This document shows positions 21,514-31,139 of a stretch of 64,000 nucleotides of DNA, one piece after another (position 1 is the first letter of the stretch; each line of letters begins with the position of its first letter). The position numbers and the translations under genes are program-made. Under the pieces are notes generated by a model. It ran no database searches and was not told the origin of the DNA. It worked only from the letters and a program-made list of their open reading frames with translations. Location: the NCBI GenBank assembly GCA_016720345.1, contig JADKKV010000005.1, positions 744,001 through 808,000 of the forward strand, given 5' to 3'. Source of the stretch: Thermomonas sp. (GTDB lineage: Bacteria; Pseudomonadota; Gammaproteobacteria; Xanthomonadales; Xanthomonadaceae).

Positions 21514-22163
21514 CAGAAGTACCACGCTGTTCGCGCATGAGTCGGGACAGTAATTCCGCGTGAGATCAGCTGCTGATCAACCTGCTGTTTCACGCCATCG
21601 GTGTAACAAACGATGCCGAGCAAAGCATCAATCGGCACATGCCGGTGCACGAGAGCCTCTGCTTGATACCGTTCGAATTTCGCTGGGTCGTCAGGATCAC
21701 GTTTGAAATCCCTTCGCTGAAGAAGCGGCCAGTCAATCTTGTCTAAGTCTGCAAGATCGGTGTAGTAGTTTGCCCATTGATAGTACGCATGACTATCCGT
21801 AAACACCCACTGAAGCCCTTGCTCATCGATACGCCTCAGGCTTGAGACCAAGATCAGTATCTCTTCACTCGGTCTTTTCCGTACGCCACCCCAACCTGTG
21901 TTGATGTTTCGCAACATTGGGGAGAATGGAGTGAAGTAGAACGGGACGTAGTCATTGAGACACCCGCCCGGTGAGCAAGGAACTGCATGCGTTGCGCGCT
22001 TGGAGATTAGATCCTCATTTCCGATCACCAGCCAGCTCGGCGCGAGGACGCCTCCGTTACCGCAATGAAGTCCGTTATCGAGAATCCAAGGCAGATTGTC
22101 GCGATGCACAATGCGCCAAATCAAGGCTTTCTCTGGATTCAAGGCTGTGTAGAGCTGAGGCAT
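21513..22163 (-). CDS. darT: DarT DNA ADP-ribosyltransferase toxin
   Basis: This 216-residue protein (DUF4433) transfers ADP-ribose from NAD+ to thymidine in single-stranded DNA, blocking replication and, in characterised systems, aborting phage infection. Recognisable features are [15 protein letters not shown] (His20), the KR at 55-56 where the NAD-binding arginine lies, [14 protein letters not shown], and [12 protein letters not shown] containing the probable catalytic Glu169. The ATG at 22163 gives the normal family N-terminus. No good ribosome-binding site precedes it. It follows recD by 25 bases in the same direction and overlaps darG by one base, so it may be expressed from the recCBD transcript as well as a local promoter I could not identify. 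Confidence 0.9.
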   Translation of the reverse strand: MPQLYTALNPEKALIWRIVHRDNLPWILDNGLHCGNGGVLAPSWLVIGNEDLISKRATHAVPCSPGGCLNDYVPFYFTPFSPMLRNINTGWGGVRKRPSEEILILVSSLRRIDEQGLQWVFTDSHAYYQWANYYTDLADLDKIDWPLLQRRDFKRDPDDPAKFERYQAEALVHRHVPIDALLGIVCYTDGVKQQVDQQLISRGITVPTHARTAWYF

Positions 22164-22188
22164 ATGTCTATCGTAGCGGAGATGATCA

Positions 22189-24028
22189 CTAACGCCTGCG
22201 CAACCTCCACCCCAATCCCGAAACCCGTCCCGCATGCCGCCCCAACGCCGCGGCAATCACCTCGGCGCTGCCGGCCACATGCAACGCACTGCGCGCGCGC
22301 GTCAGCCCGGTGTAGACCAGCTCGCGGCTGAGCACGCGGCTGTCGGCGCGCGGCAGTTGCAACCACACCTCGTCGAACTCGCTGCCCTGCGCCTTGTGCA
22401 CGGTCATGGCGAACGCGGACTCGTGCGCGGGCAGCGCGGCGGGATGGAAGGCGCGCGTACCGATGCTGCCTTCGCCGGGGAACCAGGCCAGCGGGGTGCC
22501 GTTGGCGTCGGGCAGGCAGATGCCGACGTCGCCGTTGAACAGCTTGTGCCGATGGCTGTTCCGGGTGACCAGCAGCAGGCGGCCGGGGAACCACGCGGGC
22601 GGGGTGCCGATGCGGCGGCCGGAGAGCGTGGCCTCGATGCGGGCGTTGAGGCCGCGCGCGCCCTGCGCGCCTTCACGCAGCGCGGTGAGCAGGCGCAGGC
22701 GGTTGGCCTGGCGCAGCGCTTCGGCGGGATCGGTGAGCGTGGCCAGCGCGCGCCAATGCGCAAGCAGGCCGGGCCGCGCGTGCAGCGGATCGTCCGCGCC
22801 TTCGTGGAAGTGCACGTTCCGCAGGGTGCCGCCGCGCAGCAGCGCCAGCGCTTCGATGGCATCGCCGCTGCGCACGGCTTCGGCCAGCGGCGCGAGGTGC
22901 AGGGCTTCGTCCTGTCGCCAGCCGCGTTGCAGGTGGACGCGGTGGCCACGCAGGCTGCTGGTGTCGCGCATCGATGGCTGCGCTGCCGAGCAACGGCTGC
23001 ACTGCGGCGGCATCGCCTGCGGACAGCGCATCGCCGGCACCGGCGGCGGCCAGGATCGCGGCCAGCACGTCGCCGGCTTCGACCGAGGGCAGCTGGTCCG
23101 GATCGCCCAGCAGGATCAATTGCGTTGCAGCCTGTTGCGCGCCGTCGGCCACCGCTTCGGTGAGCTTGCACATCAGCGGCAGGTCGACCATCGAGGCTTC
23201 GTCCACCACCACGATGTCGAACGGCAGCGGGTTGTCTGCGTGATGACGGAAGCGCGGCGAGTCCGGGAGGGTGCCGAGCAGGCGATGCAGGGTGCTGGCA
23301 TCGGTGGGCAGCGCATCGAGCAATGCCGCATCGATGCCTTGTCCGGCCATCTGCGCGGCCGCGCGGCGCAGGCTTTCCGCCATGCGTTCGGCGGCGCGGC
23401 CGGTGGGCGCGGCCAGCGCGATGCGCAACGGCGCGGCGCCTGCCTGCATTGCGCCCGCGATGCGCAACACCAATAGCCGGGCAATCGTGGTGGTCTTGCC
23501 GGTGCCGGGACCGCCGGTGACCAGCAGCAACGCGCGGCGCAGCGCGAGTGCGGCGGCGCGGGCCTGGTGGTCGTCCGTTCTCGCTTCGGGGAACAGGCGA
23601 TCGAACAGCGGCGCGATGGGTTCGATTCCTGTCCCCGGCATCGATTGCGATGCGATGCGTTGCAGCTGCAGCGCGAGCCGGCGTTCGTATTCGCGATAGC
23701 GGCGCAGGTAGAGCAAGCCGTTCTCGAGGACCAGCGGTGCGGCCTCGGCTTCCTCCGCAGGCGAGTGCGGGGTGGCGACGAAGCGCGAGGCGGCGAGTTG
23801 TTGCCGCCATGCCTCGGCATCCGGCCAGGCGATGTCGGCATCGACCAGTTGCCGTGGCGATGCGGGATCGAAGCCGGCGTGGCCGTTCGCCACCGCCATC
23901 GAAGCCAGTGCCGCCGCGGCCAGCACATCGTCCGGTGTTTCCGGATCGAGGCGGCGCAAGGTGTTGGCCAGCGCATCGTCGAGGGTGCGCAACACGCCGA
24001 GCTTGTTGAGTTCGCGCAGCAGGCTCAT
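22189..24028 (-). pseudogene. recD: RecD exonuclease V alpha subunit, frameshifted as given
   Basis: RecD is the 5'-3' helicase subunit of RecBCD. From ATG at 24028, overlapping the recB stop by ATGA, the frame encodes an N-terminal domain, then Walker A VTGGPGTGKTTTIARLL, VVDEASMVDLPL and LLGDPDQLPSVEAGDVL, losing homology near 22985. The rest of the protein (RGHRVHLQRGWRQDEAL, then AMTVHKAQGSEFDEVW and LTRARSALHV) continues in another frame to 22189. Joining them needs a +1 shift (one surplus base) at about 22960-22985. The joined product would be about 612 residues, plausible for this group. As written the protein ends near 22673 without its C-terminal helicase motifs. Either a sequencing error or a real mutation is possible. 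Confidence 0.85.
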
Positions 24029-27000
24029 GCGGCCGCTCCGTCTGCAACGCCGTGGCCGAACAACACGTCCAGCGCATCCACCAGTTCGGGTGAAAAGCGT
24101 TGCGCGTGGATGCCGGGCGAGTCGGTGCGGCCGGCATCGAGCCCACGGCAGAACAGGTAGCGGATGCCGCCGAAATCGCGGGCGTAGTCGTAGCCGCTTC
24201 GCAGGCGGAAGCGCAGCCAGCGATGCAGGGCCAGGGTGTAGATCAGCGCCTGCAGGTCGTACTCGCTGTGCGCCATCGCCTGCGCCATCGCCGCGTCGTC
24301 GTAGCCGGGCAGGCGGTTGGACTTGTAGTCGAGCACGTACCACTTGCCGGCGTGCCGGTAGGTGAGGTCGATCAGGCCGGTCATCAGGCCTTCCAGCTTC
24401 TGGCGCAGGCCGAAGCCGTGGCGTGACGCGACCACGCCGTGCGCGTGCAGCAGGCGCAGCAGCGCGTCCACCTGCACCGGCTGCAGCGAGAACTGGAATT
24501 CGATTTCCGGGCGGCGTTCGCTGGCCGGCACGTCGCACAGGCGCACGCCTTCCGGCAGCGCGACGGTCAGCGTCTGCCCGACCAGCTGCGCGGTCAGCGC
24601 GATGCCGTCGTCCAGCACGTCGGCGGCGTAGCCTTCGTCGCGCAGGGCATCGGCGATGACCGCGCTTTCGTCCGCCGGTGCGGCATCGCCGGGTTGCCAC
24701 TCGCGCCATGCGCCGAAATCGGAATGCTCCAGCGCCGCGTGCAGGGCCACGCCGTAGCGGTTGCCGCTGAAGCGCAGGTCGATGTCGGCTTCGACGGTGG
24801 CTTCGTCCGCGCCATCGGGTTCGTCGTTGCCGCCGCTGGCCGGCAGGGTGGCGCTGCTGGCGGTGCCTGCCTCGGTGCCGGCATCGGCCTTCGCCAGCTG
24901 GCTGAAGCTGTACACCCACCAGTCGTGCGAGAGCCGGCGGGTGACGCTGCGCGCGGGCGGGATGGCGGCATCGTGCTCCGCGGGCAGGCGCGGCAGTGCG
25001 GCGGGTGTGGGGCTGCGATCGAACGCGATGCCGGCGGCGGCCAGCGCTTCGGCATCGCCCAGCATCTTCGACAACGGCGTCTTGTCATGCGCGAAGAACT
25101 CGCCAGTGGCGATCCACAGCGCGTGCTCGGCGCGGGTCAGGCCGACGTAGAGCAGACGCGCATCTTCCGCCTCCTGATCCGCTATCCAAACCTGCTTGGC
25201 GTCTTTCCAGTCTTTCGACTCGGCATCAAACGACCAATGCAGGCGGCGGCCATCCGGCGTCATGCACCACGCGGCTACCTGGCTCGGCGCCTTGTCCTTG
25301 CCGCCGATGCCGACGAAGGGCAGGAACACCAGCGGATATTCCAGGCCCTTGCTCTTGTGCAGGGTCACGATCTGCACGCGGCGGGCGTCGGATTCCAGGC
25401 GCAGCAGCTGGGTTTCGTCGTTGGCATCGGCGGTGGCGATGCGGTGGCCCAGCCAGTCCACCAGTCCGTGCAGGCCGAGCGCGTTCGGCTGCGCTTCCTG
25501 CAGCAGTTCCGCCAGCTGCAGGTAGTTGCTCATGCGGCGCTCGCCGTCGAGCAGGCCGAGCAGGCGTTCGCCATTGGCTGCGCACAGGTCGCCCACCAGG
25601 GCGAGCGGACCGCCGCGCAGCAGGCGTTCGCGCCAGCCCATCGCCTCCTGCTGGCGGTCGCGCTGTGCCTGCGCGCCCGCCTGTTCCGCCTGCGCTTCCA
25701 GCGCCTCGATGCCCGCCGCGTCCACCCCGACCAGCACGGTGGACAGCGCCGCGCGCAGGCGGCCGTCGTCGCCGGCATGCAGCAGGGCCAGCAACAGCGC
25801 GTGCAGCTCGCGCGCCTCGGCGGTGGCGAACAGGCTTTGCTTGCCGGCGGCGACCGCGGGAATCCCGGCCAGCGCCAGCGCCTGCTGGACCATCGTCGCC
25901 TCGCGATGCGAACGCACCAGCACCGCGATGTCGCCTGGTTGCACGGGACGCATCGCGTCCTTGCCCTTGAGCGTCGCCTTGTCGGCACGCGACTCCGACA
26001 GCACTTCGTGGATTGCGGCGACGCAGGCCTGGGTCGCGAGTTCGCGCGAACGCGGCGCGCTGTGCGGCTTGCGCTTCCCTTTCGCGTCCACCTCGGTCGG
26101 CTGCGGCGCGCGCCACACGGTCAGCGCGGGCGCTGGTATGCCATCGCTCAGGTATTCCTGGTCCGTGCGCTTGCCGCCGGGTTGGACGTCGCGGAACTCG
26201 ATGCGCCGATCGATGAACGGCGGATCCTCCGCAAGCTTCGCGTCGAACGCAGCCTGCGCATTGCGATACAGCGCGCCGAGCGCCTGCAGCACCGCCGGGC
26301 GCGAGCGGAAGTTGTGCGAAAGCGGCGGCGCGGCGACGGCGTGCGTGCCGGCATCGAGATACGTGTGCACATCGCCGCCGCGAAAGCTGTAGATCGCCTG
26401 CTTGGGATCGCCGATCAGGGCGAGAAAGCGCGCTTGCGAACCACTGGTTCGCGCGCTTTCGAGCGCCGGCGGGCTATGCCCGCTGGCCGGTTCGTCAAGA
26501 TTGCCGTCCCCTTCCGATGGAACTGAGCCGAACACGCGGCGGAAGATCGCCCACTGGCGCGCATCGGTGTCCTGGAATTCGTCGACCAAGGCAACCGCGT
26601 ATTGCGTGCGAAGTTGGCGTGCGAGTGCATCGCCCTTCTCTCCATCGAGCGCATCGGCGACGCCATCGATCAGGTCGTCGTAGGTCTGCACGCGGTGCTG
26701 CTGCTTGAGCTGGGCCAGGCGCAAGCGGGCGTCGTCGCGGATGCGGTGCAGCAGGGCGATGCGGCGGCGCGCGACGTATTCGGCCTGCGCCTGCATGGCC
26801 TCGAGATACGTGGAAATCTCCGCGCTCATCGGCGACTTCGGCACCAGCGCATCCTTGCCCTTGTTGGCCTTGCCATGCAGCGCCTCGGTGGTGAGCCGCG
26901 CGATGCGCGCGTCCAGAGGCACCGCGAAATCGCCGGCTTCGCACCACGCCGGCCACTGCCGGCACAGCGACTCGACCCAGTCCCTGCGATAGCTGTTGCC

Positions 27001-27756
27001 GTTGAGGACCTTGCCGTCCAGCGCGGCCAACAGGTCCGCGAAGAATGCGTCGCCGTGCTGTCGGTACGCGTCCGCCAGTCCGGCCCCGGCCACCAGCAGT
27101 GCCGGCTTCGGATCCGGCGGCAGCGGCGCATCCGCCGGCAACAGCACCGGCTCGCGCAGGAGCACGCGCAAATCTTCGGCGAGTGCTTCGTGGTTCGGCC
27201 ACAGCGCGCCAAGATCGTCGGCCGTGGCCGCGTCCTGTGCATGCTGGCGCCAGAGGTCGGCGGCGAGTTCCGCGCGCAAGTCGCGGTCGTTCGCCAGCAG
27301 TTCGGGCGGATCGAAGCCGTGGCCCGATTCCAGCGCGTGTTCGCGCAGCACGCGTGCGCAGAAGCCGTGGATGGTGAAGATCGCGGCGAGGTCGATGTCC
27401 AGCGTGGCCTGGCGCAGGCGATGGCGCAGGGCGTGATCGCTTTCTTCGCCGCGTTCGCGATGCGATTGCAGCAGTTGCCGGGTCAGGGTGGCATCGCTGC
27501 CTTCATCGTCGGCGAGCGGTGCGTCGATCAGCGCCAGGGTGAGCTGCAACCGCTCGCGGATGCGCTTGCGCAGTTCCTGGGTGGCGGCATCGGTGAAGGT
27601 GACCGCGAGGATCTGGCCGATGCGCAGCCCGCGTTCGACCACCAGCCGCGCCACCAGCGTGGCAAGGGTGTAGGTCTTGCCGGTGCCGGCGCTGGCCTCG
27701 ACCAGGCGCACGCCATCCAGCGGCAGCTCGAGGTACGGGTCGCGGACGGTGCTCAT
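24025..27756 (-). CDS. recB: RecBCD enzyme subunit RecB
   Basis: RecB (1243 residues) is the 3'-5' helicase and nuclease subunit of exonuclease V, which processes double-strand breaks at Chi and degrades linear foreign DNA. It starts with an UvrD-like helicase: Walker A EASAGTGKTYTLATL, AVTFTDAATQELRKRI, ALVDEFQDTD, GDPKQAIYSFRGGD and, further on, QIVTLHKSKGLEYPLVFLP. The C-terminal nuclease domain shows GLIDLTYRHAGKWYVLDYKS, with the Asp and D-Y-K metal-binding residues intact. Start and end overlap its neighbours by four bases (ATGA type), showing a tight recC-recB-recD operon. Confidence 0.95.
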   Translation of the reverse strand: MSTVRDPYLELPLDGVRLVEASAGTGKTYTLATLVARLVVERGLRIGQILAVTFTDAATQELRKRIRERLQLTLALIDAPLADDEGSDATLTRQLLQSHRERGEESDHALRHRLRQATLDIDLAAIFTIHGFCARVLREHALESGHGFDPPELLANDRDLRAELAADLWRQHAQDAATADDLGALWPNHEALAEDLRVLLREPVLLPADAPLPPDPKPALLVAGAGLADAYRQHGDAFFADLLAALDGKVLNGNSYRRDWVESLCRQWPAWCEAGDFAVPLDARIARLTTEALHGKANKGKDALVPKSPMSAEISTYLEAMQAQAEYVARRRIALLHRIRDDARLRLAQLKQQHRVQTYDDLIDGVADALDGEKGDALARQLRTQYAVALVDEFQDTDARQWAIFRRVFGSVPSEGDGNLDEPASGHSPPALESARTSGSQARFLALIGDPKQAIYSFRGGDVHTYLDAGTHAVAAPPLSHNFRSRPAVLQALGALYRNAQAAFDAKLAEDPPFIDRRIEFRDVQPGGKRTDQEYLSDGIPAPALTVWRAPQPTEVDAKGKRKPHSAPRSRELATQACVAAIHEVLSESRADKATLKGKDAMRPVQPGDIAVLVRSHREATMVQQALALAGIPAVAAGKQSLFATAEARELHALLLALLHAGDDGRLRAALSTVLVGVDAAGIEALEAQAEQAGAQAQRDRQQEAMGWRERLLRGGPLALVGDLCAANGERLLGLLDGERRMSNYLQLAELLQEAQPNALGLHGLVDWLGHRIATADANDETQLLRLESDARRVQIVTLHKSKGLEYPLVFLPFVGIGGKDKAPSQVAAWCMTPDGRRLHWSFDAESKDWKDAKQVWIADQEAEDARLLYVGLTRAEHALWIATGEFFAHDKTPLSKMLGDAEALAAAGIAFDRSPTPAALPRLPAEHDAAIPPARSVTRRLSHDWWVYSFSQLAKADAGTEAGTASSATLPASGGNDEPDGADEATVEADIDLRFSGNRYGVALHAALEHSDFGAWREWQPGDAAPADESAVIADALRDEGYAADVLDDGIALTAQLVGQTLTVALPEGVRLCDVPASERRPEIEFQFSLQPVQVDALLRLLHAHGVVASRHGFGLRQKLEGLMTGLIDLTYRHAGKWYVLDYKSNRLPGYDDAAMAQAMAHSEYDLQALIYTLALHRWLRFRLRSGYDYARDFGGIRYLFCRGLDAGRTDSPGIHAQRFSPELVDALDVLFGHGVADGAAA

Positions 27757-30700
27757 GCCTCGTCCTCCGCGTCGTCCGGCAAGGCTTCGACATTGATGAT
27801 CGGAGCCGGCATCGGCTCGCCGCGCGTTACCGCGCCGTAGATGACGAAGGCGAGCCCCGCGAATTCCTCCAACGCCGCCGCATCGGCGAACGGATCGCGG
27901 CCGCGCAGGGCCAGTCGCAGGGCTTCGCTGTCACGTTCCGCCCATCCACCTTCGCGACCCCGCCACTTGCTTGCCGCTTCGTTCACGCCGCGCGCCGCAT
28001 CCGTCGCGGTGAAAAGCTCCCACGCGCTGTAGGGCGCGAATGGCAGCGGCCGGCGCAGGCCGTCACGACGCAGCGCAACCAGCGCATGCAGCGCATCGAT
28101 GGCGGAGTCGCGCGACAGCGGCGGCCGCAGATGCGGGCCGATGCCGGCGTCCGGGGCCTCATGGAATTCGACGAAGGGAAGGTCCACGCCCGCGGCGGAC
28201 GCCAGCAGCCAGTCGAGTCCGTTGCGGAGCGACGACGGACCGCTCGGCTTGCCGAAGCGCAAACGCACGATGCCATCCGGGTAGGCCTCGCCCAGACGGC
28301 CATGCACGCGCACGCCATCGACCTCCGCTTCCAGCAGCAGCGATGTCGTTTCCGCACCGTTGCGCCAGTTCGCGAAGGCGCGCGCATAGGGCGCGACTTC
28401 GCCTTCGATCTCCGCCAGCACGCGTGCGCCCAGCGGCCCGGAGGGCAACAGGCCGCGCGCGCGCAGGCTCGCGTGCAGTGCATTGGTGTCCTGCCCCGCG
28501 AGCAGGCCACCGAACACCGCGTGCTGCAGCAGGGTCCGTTGCAGGCCGGCGCGCGGTGCCTGCAATGGCTCGATGTCTTCGCCCGCGGCTTCCACCTCCG
28601 GCAGGCGCAGGCCCAGGCGCTGGCGCAGGAACTGCTCGGCCGGTGCCATCAGGAAACGGCGCAATGCGTCCAGCGACAACGCCGTCTCGGCCTCGGCCGG
28701 GGCGGCCAGCGCGAGCGCCGCATCCATCCAGGGCCTGAGCGGCTGGCGTGCGCCGGACAAACGGCCAGCGGCAGGATGCCAATGGCCACGATAGCTGAAC
28801 TGGCGCGCGTCGCCGGCACCGAACGCGGCCGGCGAGAACGGCTGCAGCGGATGCCGCAACACCAGCTCGCGTGCGGCCTCGACGGGCTTCGCGTGGTAGT
28901 CCGCTGCCGCGGCGAGCAGTTCGGACACCAGCGCGGACGGTTCGCGCGCGCTGCCGTCGCGCGCATCGGTGCCGAGCCAGCTCACGTAGAACACGTCCTG
29001 CGCGGCGGTGAACAGTTGCAGGAACAGGTAACGGTCATCGTCGCGGGTGGAGCGGTCGCCATGGCGGCGCCTGTCGGTGCCCAGCTCGGCGGTGAGGCGG
29101 TTGAGGCCGGCCGCAGGATCGCGCCGCGGGAACGCGCCATCGTCCATGCCGAGCAGGCAGACCACCCGGAACGGCAGCAACCGCATCGGCACCATCCGCG
29201 CGAAGCTGACGCCGCCGGTGAGTAGCGGTGCGCGGGTATCGGCCTCGGTCAGGCGCGCGGTGAAGTGGGCACGCACCACCTCGACTGGAACCGGCGTTTC
29301 GAAATCCGCTTTTCCTGCCTGCTTCGCGAAGGCATCGATCAGCGTGCGCAAACGATCCAGCGCGCGTTGCCCGTCCGCCGACGCGGGCGGCTTCGGCAAC
29401 AGTGCGTCGAGCAGGCCGAGCAGGCGTTCGCGCCACTGCGCGGGCGGCAGTGCCTCGCCGAGCAGGCGCTGGTGGCGGTCCAGCACCCGCAGCAGGCGCA
29501 GCAATGTATCCAGCGCGTCGAGCGCGCCGCCTTCCAGGTCCGGCCAGGGCGCGACGCCGTCGATGGCGTCCTCGCTGCCGCTGGCATGGCCCAACAGCAG
29601 GCGGTCCAGTGCGAACTGCCAGGTGTAGGCATCGTCCGCCGGCGCGCCGCGGCGCGCGCGATGCGCGGCGTCGATGCCCCAGCGCGCACCGGCCGCATGC
29701 AGCCAGCCGTGCAGGCGTTCGAAATCCGCCGCTTCCAGGCCCGCAGCCTCGGCCACCGGCGGACTGGCGAGCAGGTCCAGCAGTTCCTCCAGCCCGAAGC
29801 GCGCCACCGGCAGTGCAAGCAGGCGCAGGAACACCTCGGCCAGCGGTTCGCCGGCGAGCGGGCTGGCATCGGCGATCGCGTAGGGAATCGCCTGGCCGGG
29901 CGTGCCGCCGAACACCGCGTCCAGGTACGGCGCATACGGATCGATGTCCGGCGCCAGCACCGCGATCTCGCGCGGCTGCAGCGGCGGGTCGAAGCGCGGG
30001 TCTTCGAGCAGCGCGCGCAGGCGGTCGTGCAGCACCTGCAGTTCGCGCAGGCGGGTGTGGCAGGCGTGGAACTGCAGGCTCGCATCGCCGGTTTCCACGG
30101 CCTCGCGCTTGCTGCCGGAAGGCGCGGCGCGGCGGTGGAACAGGTCGGCCTGCATGCGTTGCAGCAGGCCCGTTCCCTCGACGTCCGCGGGATCGGCATA
30201 GGCCGCGATCTCGCCCGATGGATGCACGACCTCGTAGCTGCCGAGCAGGGCCATGAAGTCCTTGCCGGCCGCGCCCCAGTCGCGCAGCAGCGGGTTCTCG
30301 CCGGCATCGGCGTCGAACGGGTCGCGGCCCTCGCGCAGGCGTGCGCCCAGTGCCTGCAGGTCGCCCCAGTATTCGCGGCTCGGCGTGGGCAGGTAGAAAT
30401 GCAGGGTGCCGATGCGCGCCTGGGTCGCCATCACCCGCAACACGTCGGGCGAGACGTTGAGGGTGCCGAACGCGAACAGCCGCGCGGGCACGCCGGCCGG
30501 CAAAGCATCGCCCTCCGCGAAGCGCGCGAGGTAGGCCTGGATACGCCGTGCCCGCGTGCTGCGGCCGGCCGCGACCGCGCGCCACAGGATCGCCTGCGGA
30601 TCATCGGCTTCGGCGCCGGATTCCCAGCGCAGCAGCCAGTCGCGGCGCCATGCCTGGTACTTCTCGAACACGCCGGCCAGCTCGCCGGCCAATGCCCATG

Positions 30701-31088
30701 GCTTGAGCGGATCGTCGCCGGCCAGGTAGGCCGCCAGTTGCGCCATCGCCGGCTTCGCCAGCAGCGCCGGATCGTTCAATGCCGCGTACAGGCGCCAGTG
30801 CAGGCTGTCGGCATCGAGGTCGCCGTCGGCCTTGCCAAGGTTCGCGTCCAGCGCGCGCGCGACGAATTCGCCGGGGGTCAGGAACGCGAGGTTGGCGGCG
30901 ATCCCGTGCCGGCGCGCCAGCGTGGCCTGCAGCCAGCGGCGCATCGCCGCCTGCGGGATCAGCACCGTGTCCGGCTCCAGCAGCGGCCGGCCGGGCACGT
31001 CCTTGCGCAGTTCCTCGGCCAGCAGCTCCGCCAGCACGTCGAGCGCGTTGGAGTGGTAGAGGCGGAAGTCGTGCACGGGCGGGGTCAT
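27753..31088 (-). CDS. recC: RecBCD enzyme subunit RecC
   Basis: RecC (1111 residues) is the Chi-recognising, non-catalytic helicase-fold subunit of RecBCD. The N-terminal FRLYHSNALDVLAELLAEEL and the segments DTVLIPQAAMRRWLQ, CLLGMDDGAFPRRDPA and LFLQLFTAAQDVFYVSWLG are characteristic of RecC, and the length is close to the E. coli protein. ATG at 31088 is preferred over an in-frame start at 31121 because it precedes the conserved N-terminus closely. It is the first gene of the recC-recB-recD operon and overlaps recB by four bases. Confidence 0.93.
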   Translation of the reverse strand: MTPPVHDFRLYHSNALDVLAELLAEELRKDVPGRPLLEPDTVLIPQAAMRRWLQATLARRHGIAANLAFLTPGEFVARALDANLGKADGDLDADSLHWRLYAALNDPALLAKPAMAQLAAYLAGDDPLKPWALAGELAGVFEKYQAWRRDWLLRWESGAEADDPQAILWRAVAAGRSTRARRIQAYLARFAEGDALPAGVPARLFAFGTLNVSPDVLRVMATQARIGTLHFYLPTPSREYWGDLQALGARLREGRDPFDADAGENPLLRDWGAAGKDFMALLGSYEVVHPSGEIAAYADPADVEGTGLLQRMQADLFHRRAAPSGSKREAVETGDASLQFHACHTRLRELQVLHDRLRALLEDPRFDPPLQPREIAVLAPDIDPYAPYLDAVFGGTPGQAIPYAIADASPLAGEPLAEVFLRLLALPVARFGLEELLDLLASPPVAEAAGLEAADFERLHGWLHAAGARWGIDAAHRARRGAPADDAYTWQFALDRLLLGHASGSEDAIDGVAPWPDLEGGALDALDTLLRLLRVLDRHQRLLGEALPPAQWRERLLGLLDALLPKPPASADGQRALDRLRTLIDAFAKQAGKADFETPVPVEVVRAHFTARLTEADTRAPLLTGGVSFARMVPMRLLPFRVVCLLGMDDGAFPRRDPAAGLNRLTAELGTDRRRHGDRSTRDDDRYLFLQLFTAAQDVFYVSWLGTDARDGSAREPSALVSELLAAAADYHAKPVEAARELVLRHPLQPFSPAAFGAGDARQFSYRGHWHPAAGRLSGARQPLRPWMDAALALAAPAEAETALSLDALRRFLMAPAEQFLRQRLGLRLPEVEAAGEDIEPLQAPRAGLQRTLLQHAVFGGLLAGQDTNALHASLRARGLLPSGPLGARVLAEIEGEVAPYARAFANWRNGAETTSLLLEAEVDGVRVHGRLGEAYPDGIVRLRFGKPSGPSSLRNGLDWLLASAAGVDLPFVEFHEAPDAGIGPHLRPPLSRDSAIDALHALVALRRDGLRRPLPFAPYSAWELFTATDAARGVNEAASKWRGREGGWAERDSEALRLALRGRDPFADAAALEEFAGLAFVIYGAVTRGEPMPAPIINVEALPDDAEDEA

Positions 31089-31139
31089 CGTCCGAGGGAT
31101 TGTGCCGGAGCCGTGTCGCACGCAACGCGACGGCGCCGG

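Noticed and set aside
22164-22190. A darT promoter with -10 TACGAT.
   Set aside because: The matching -35 would be about 22 bases away and the start would fall at the ATG, so it was not called.
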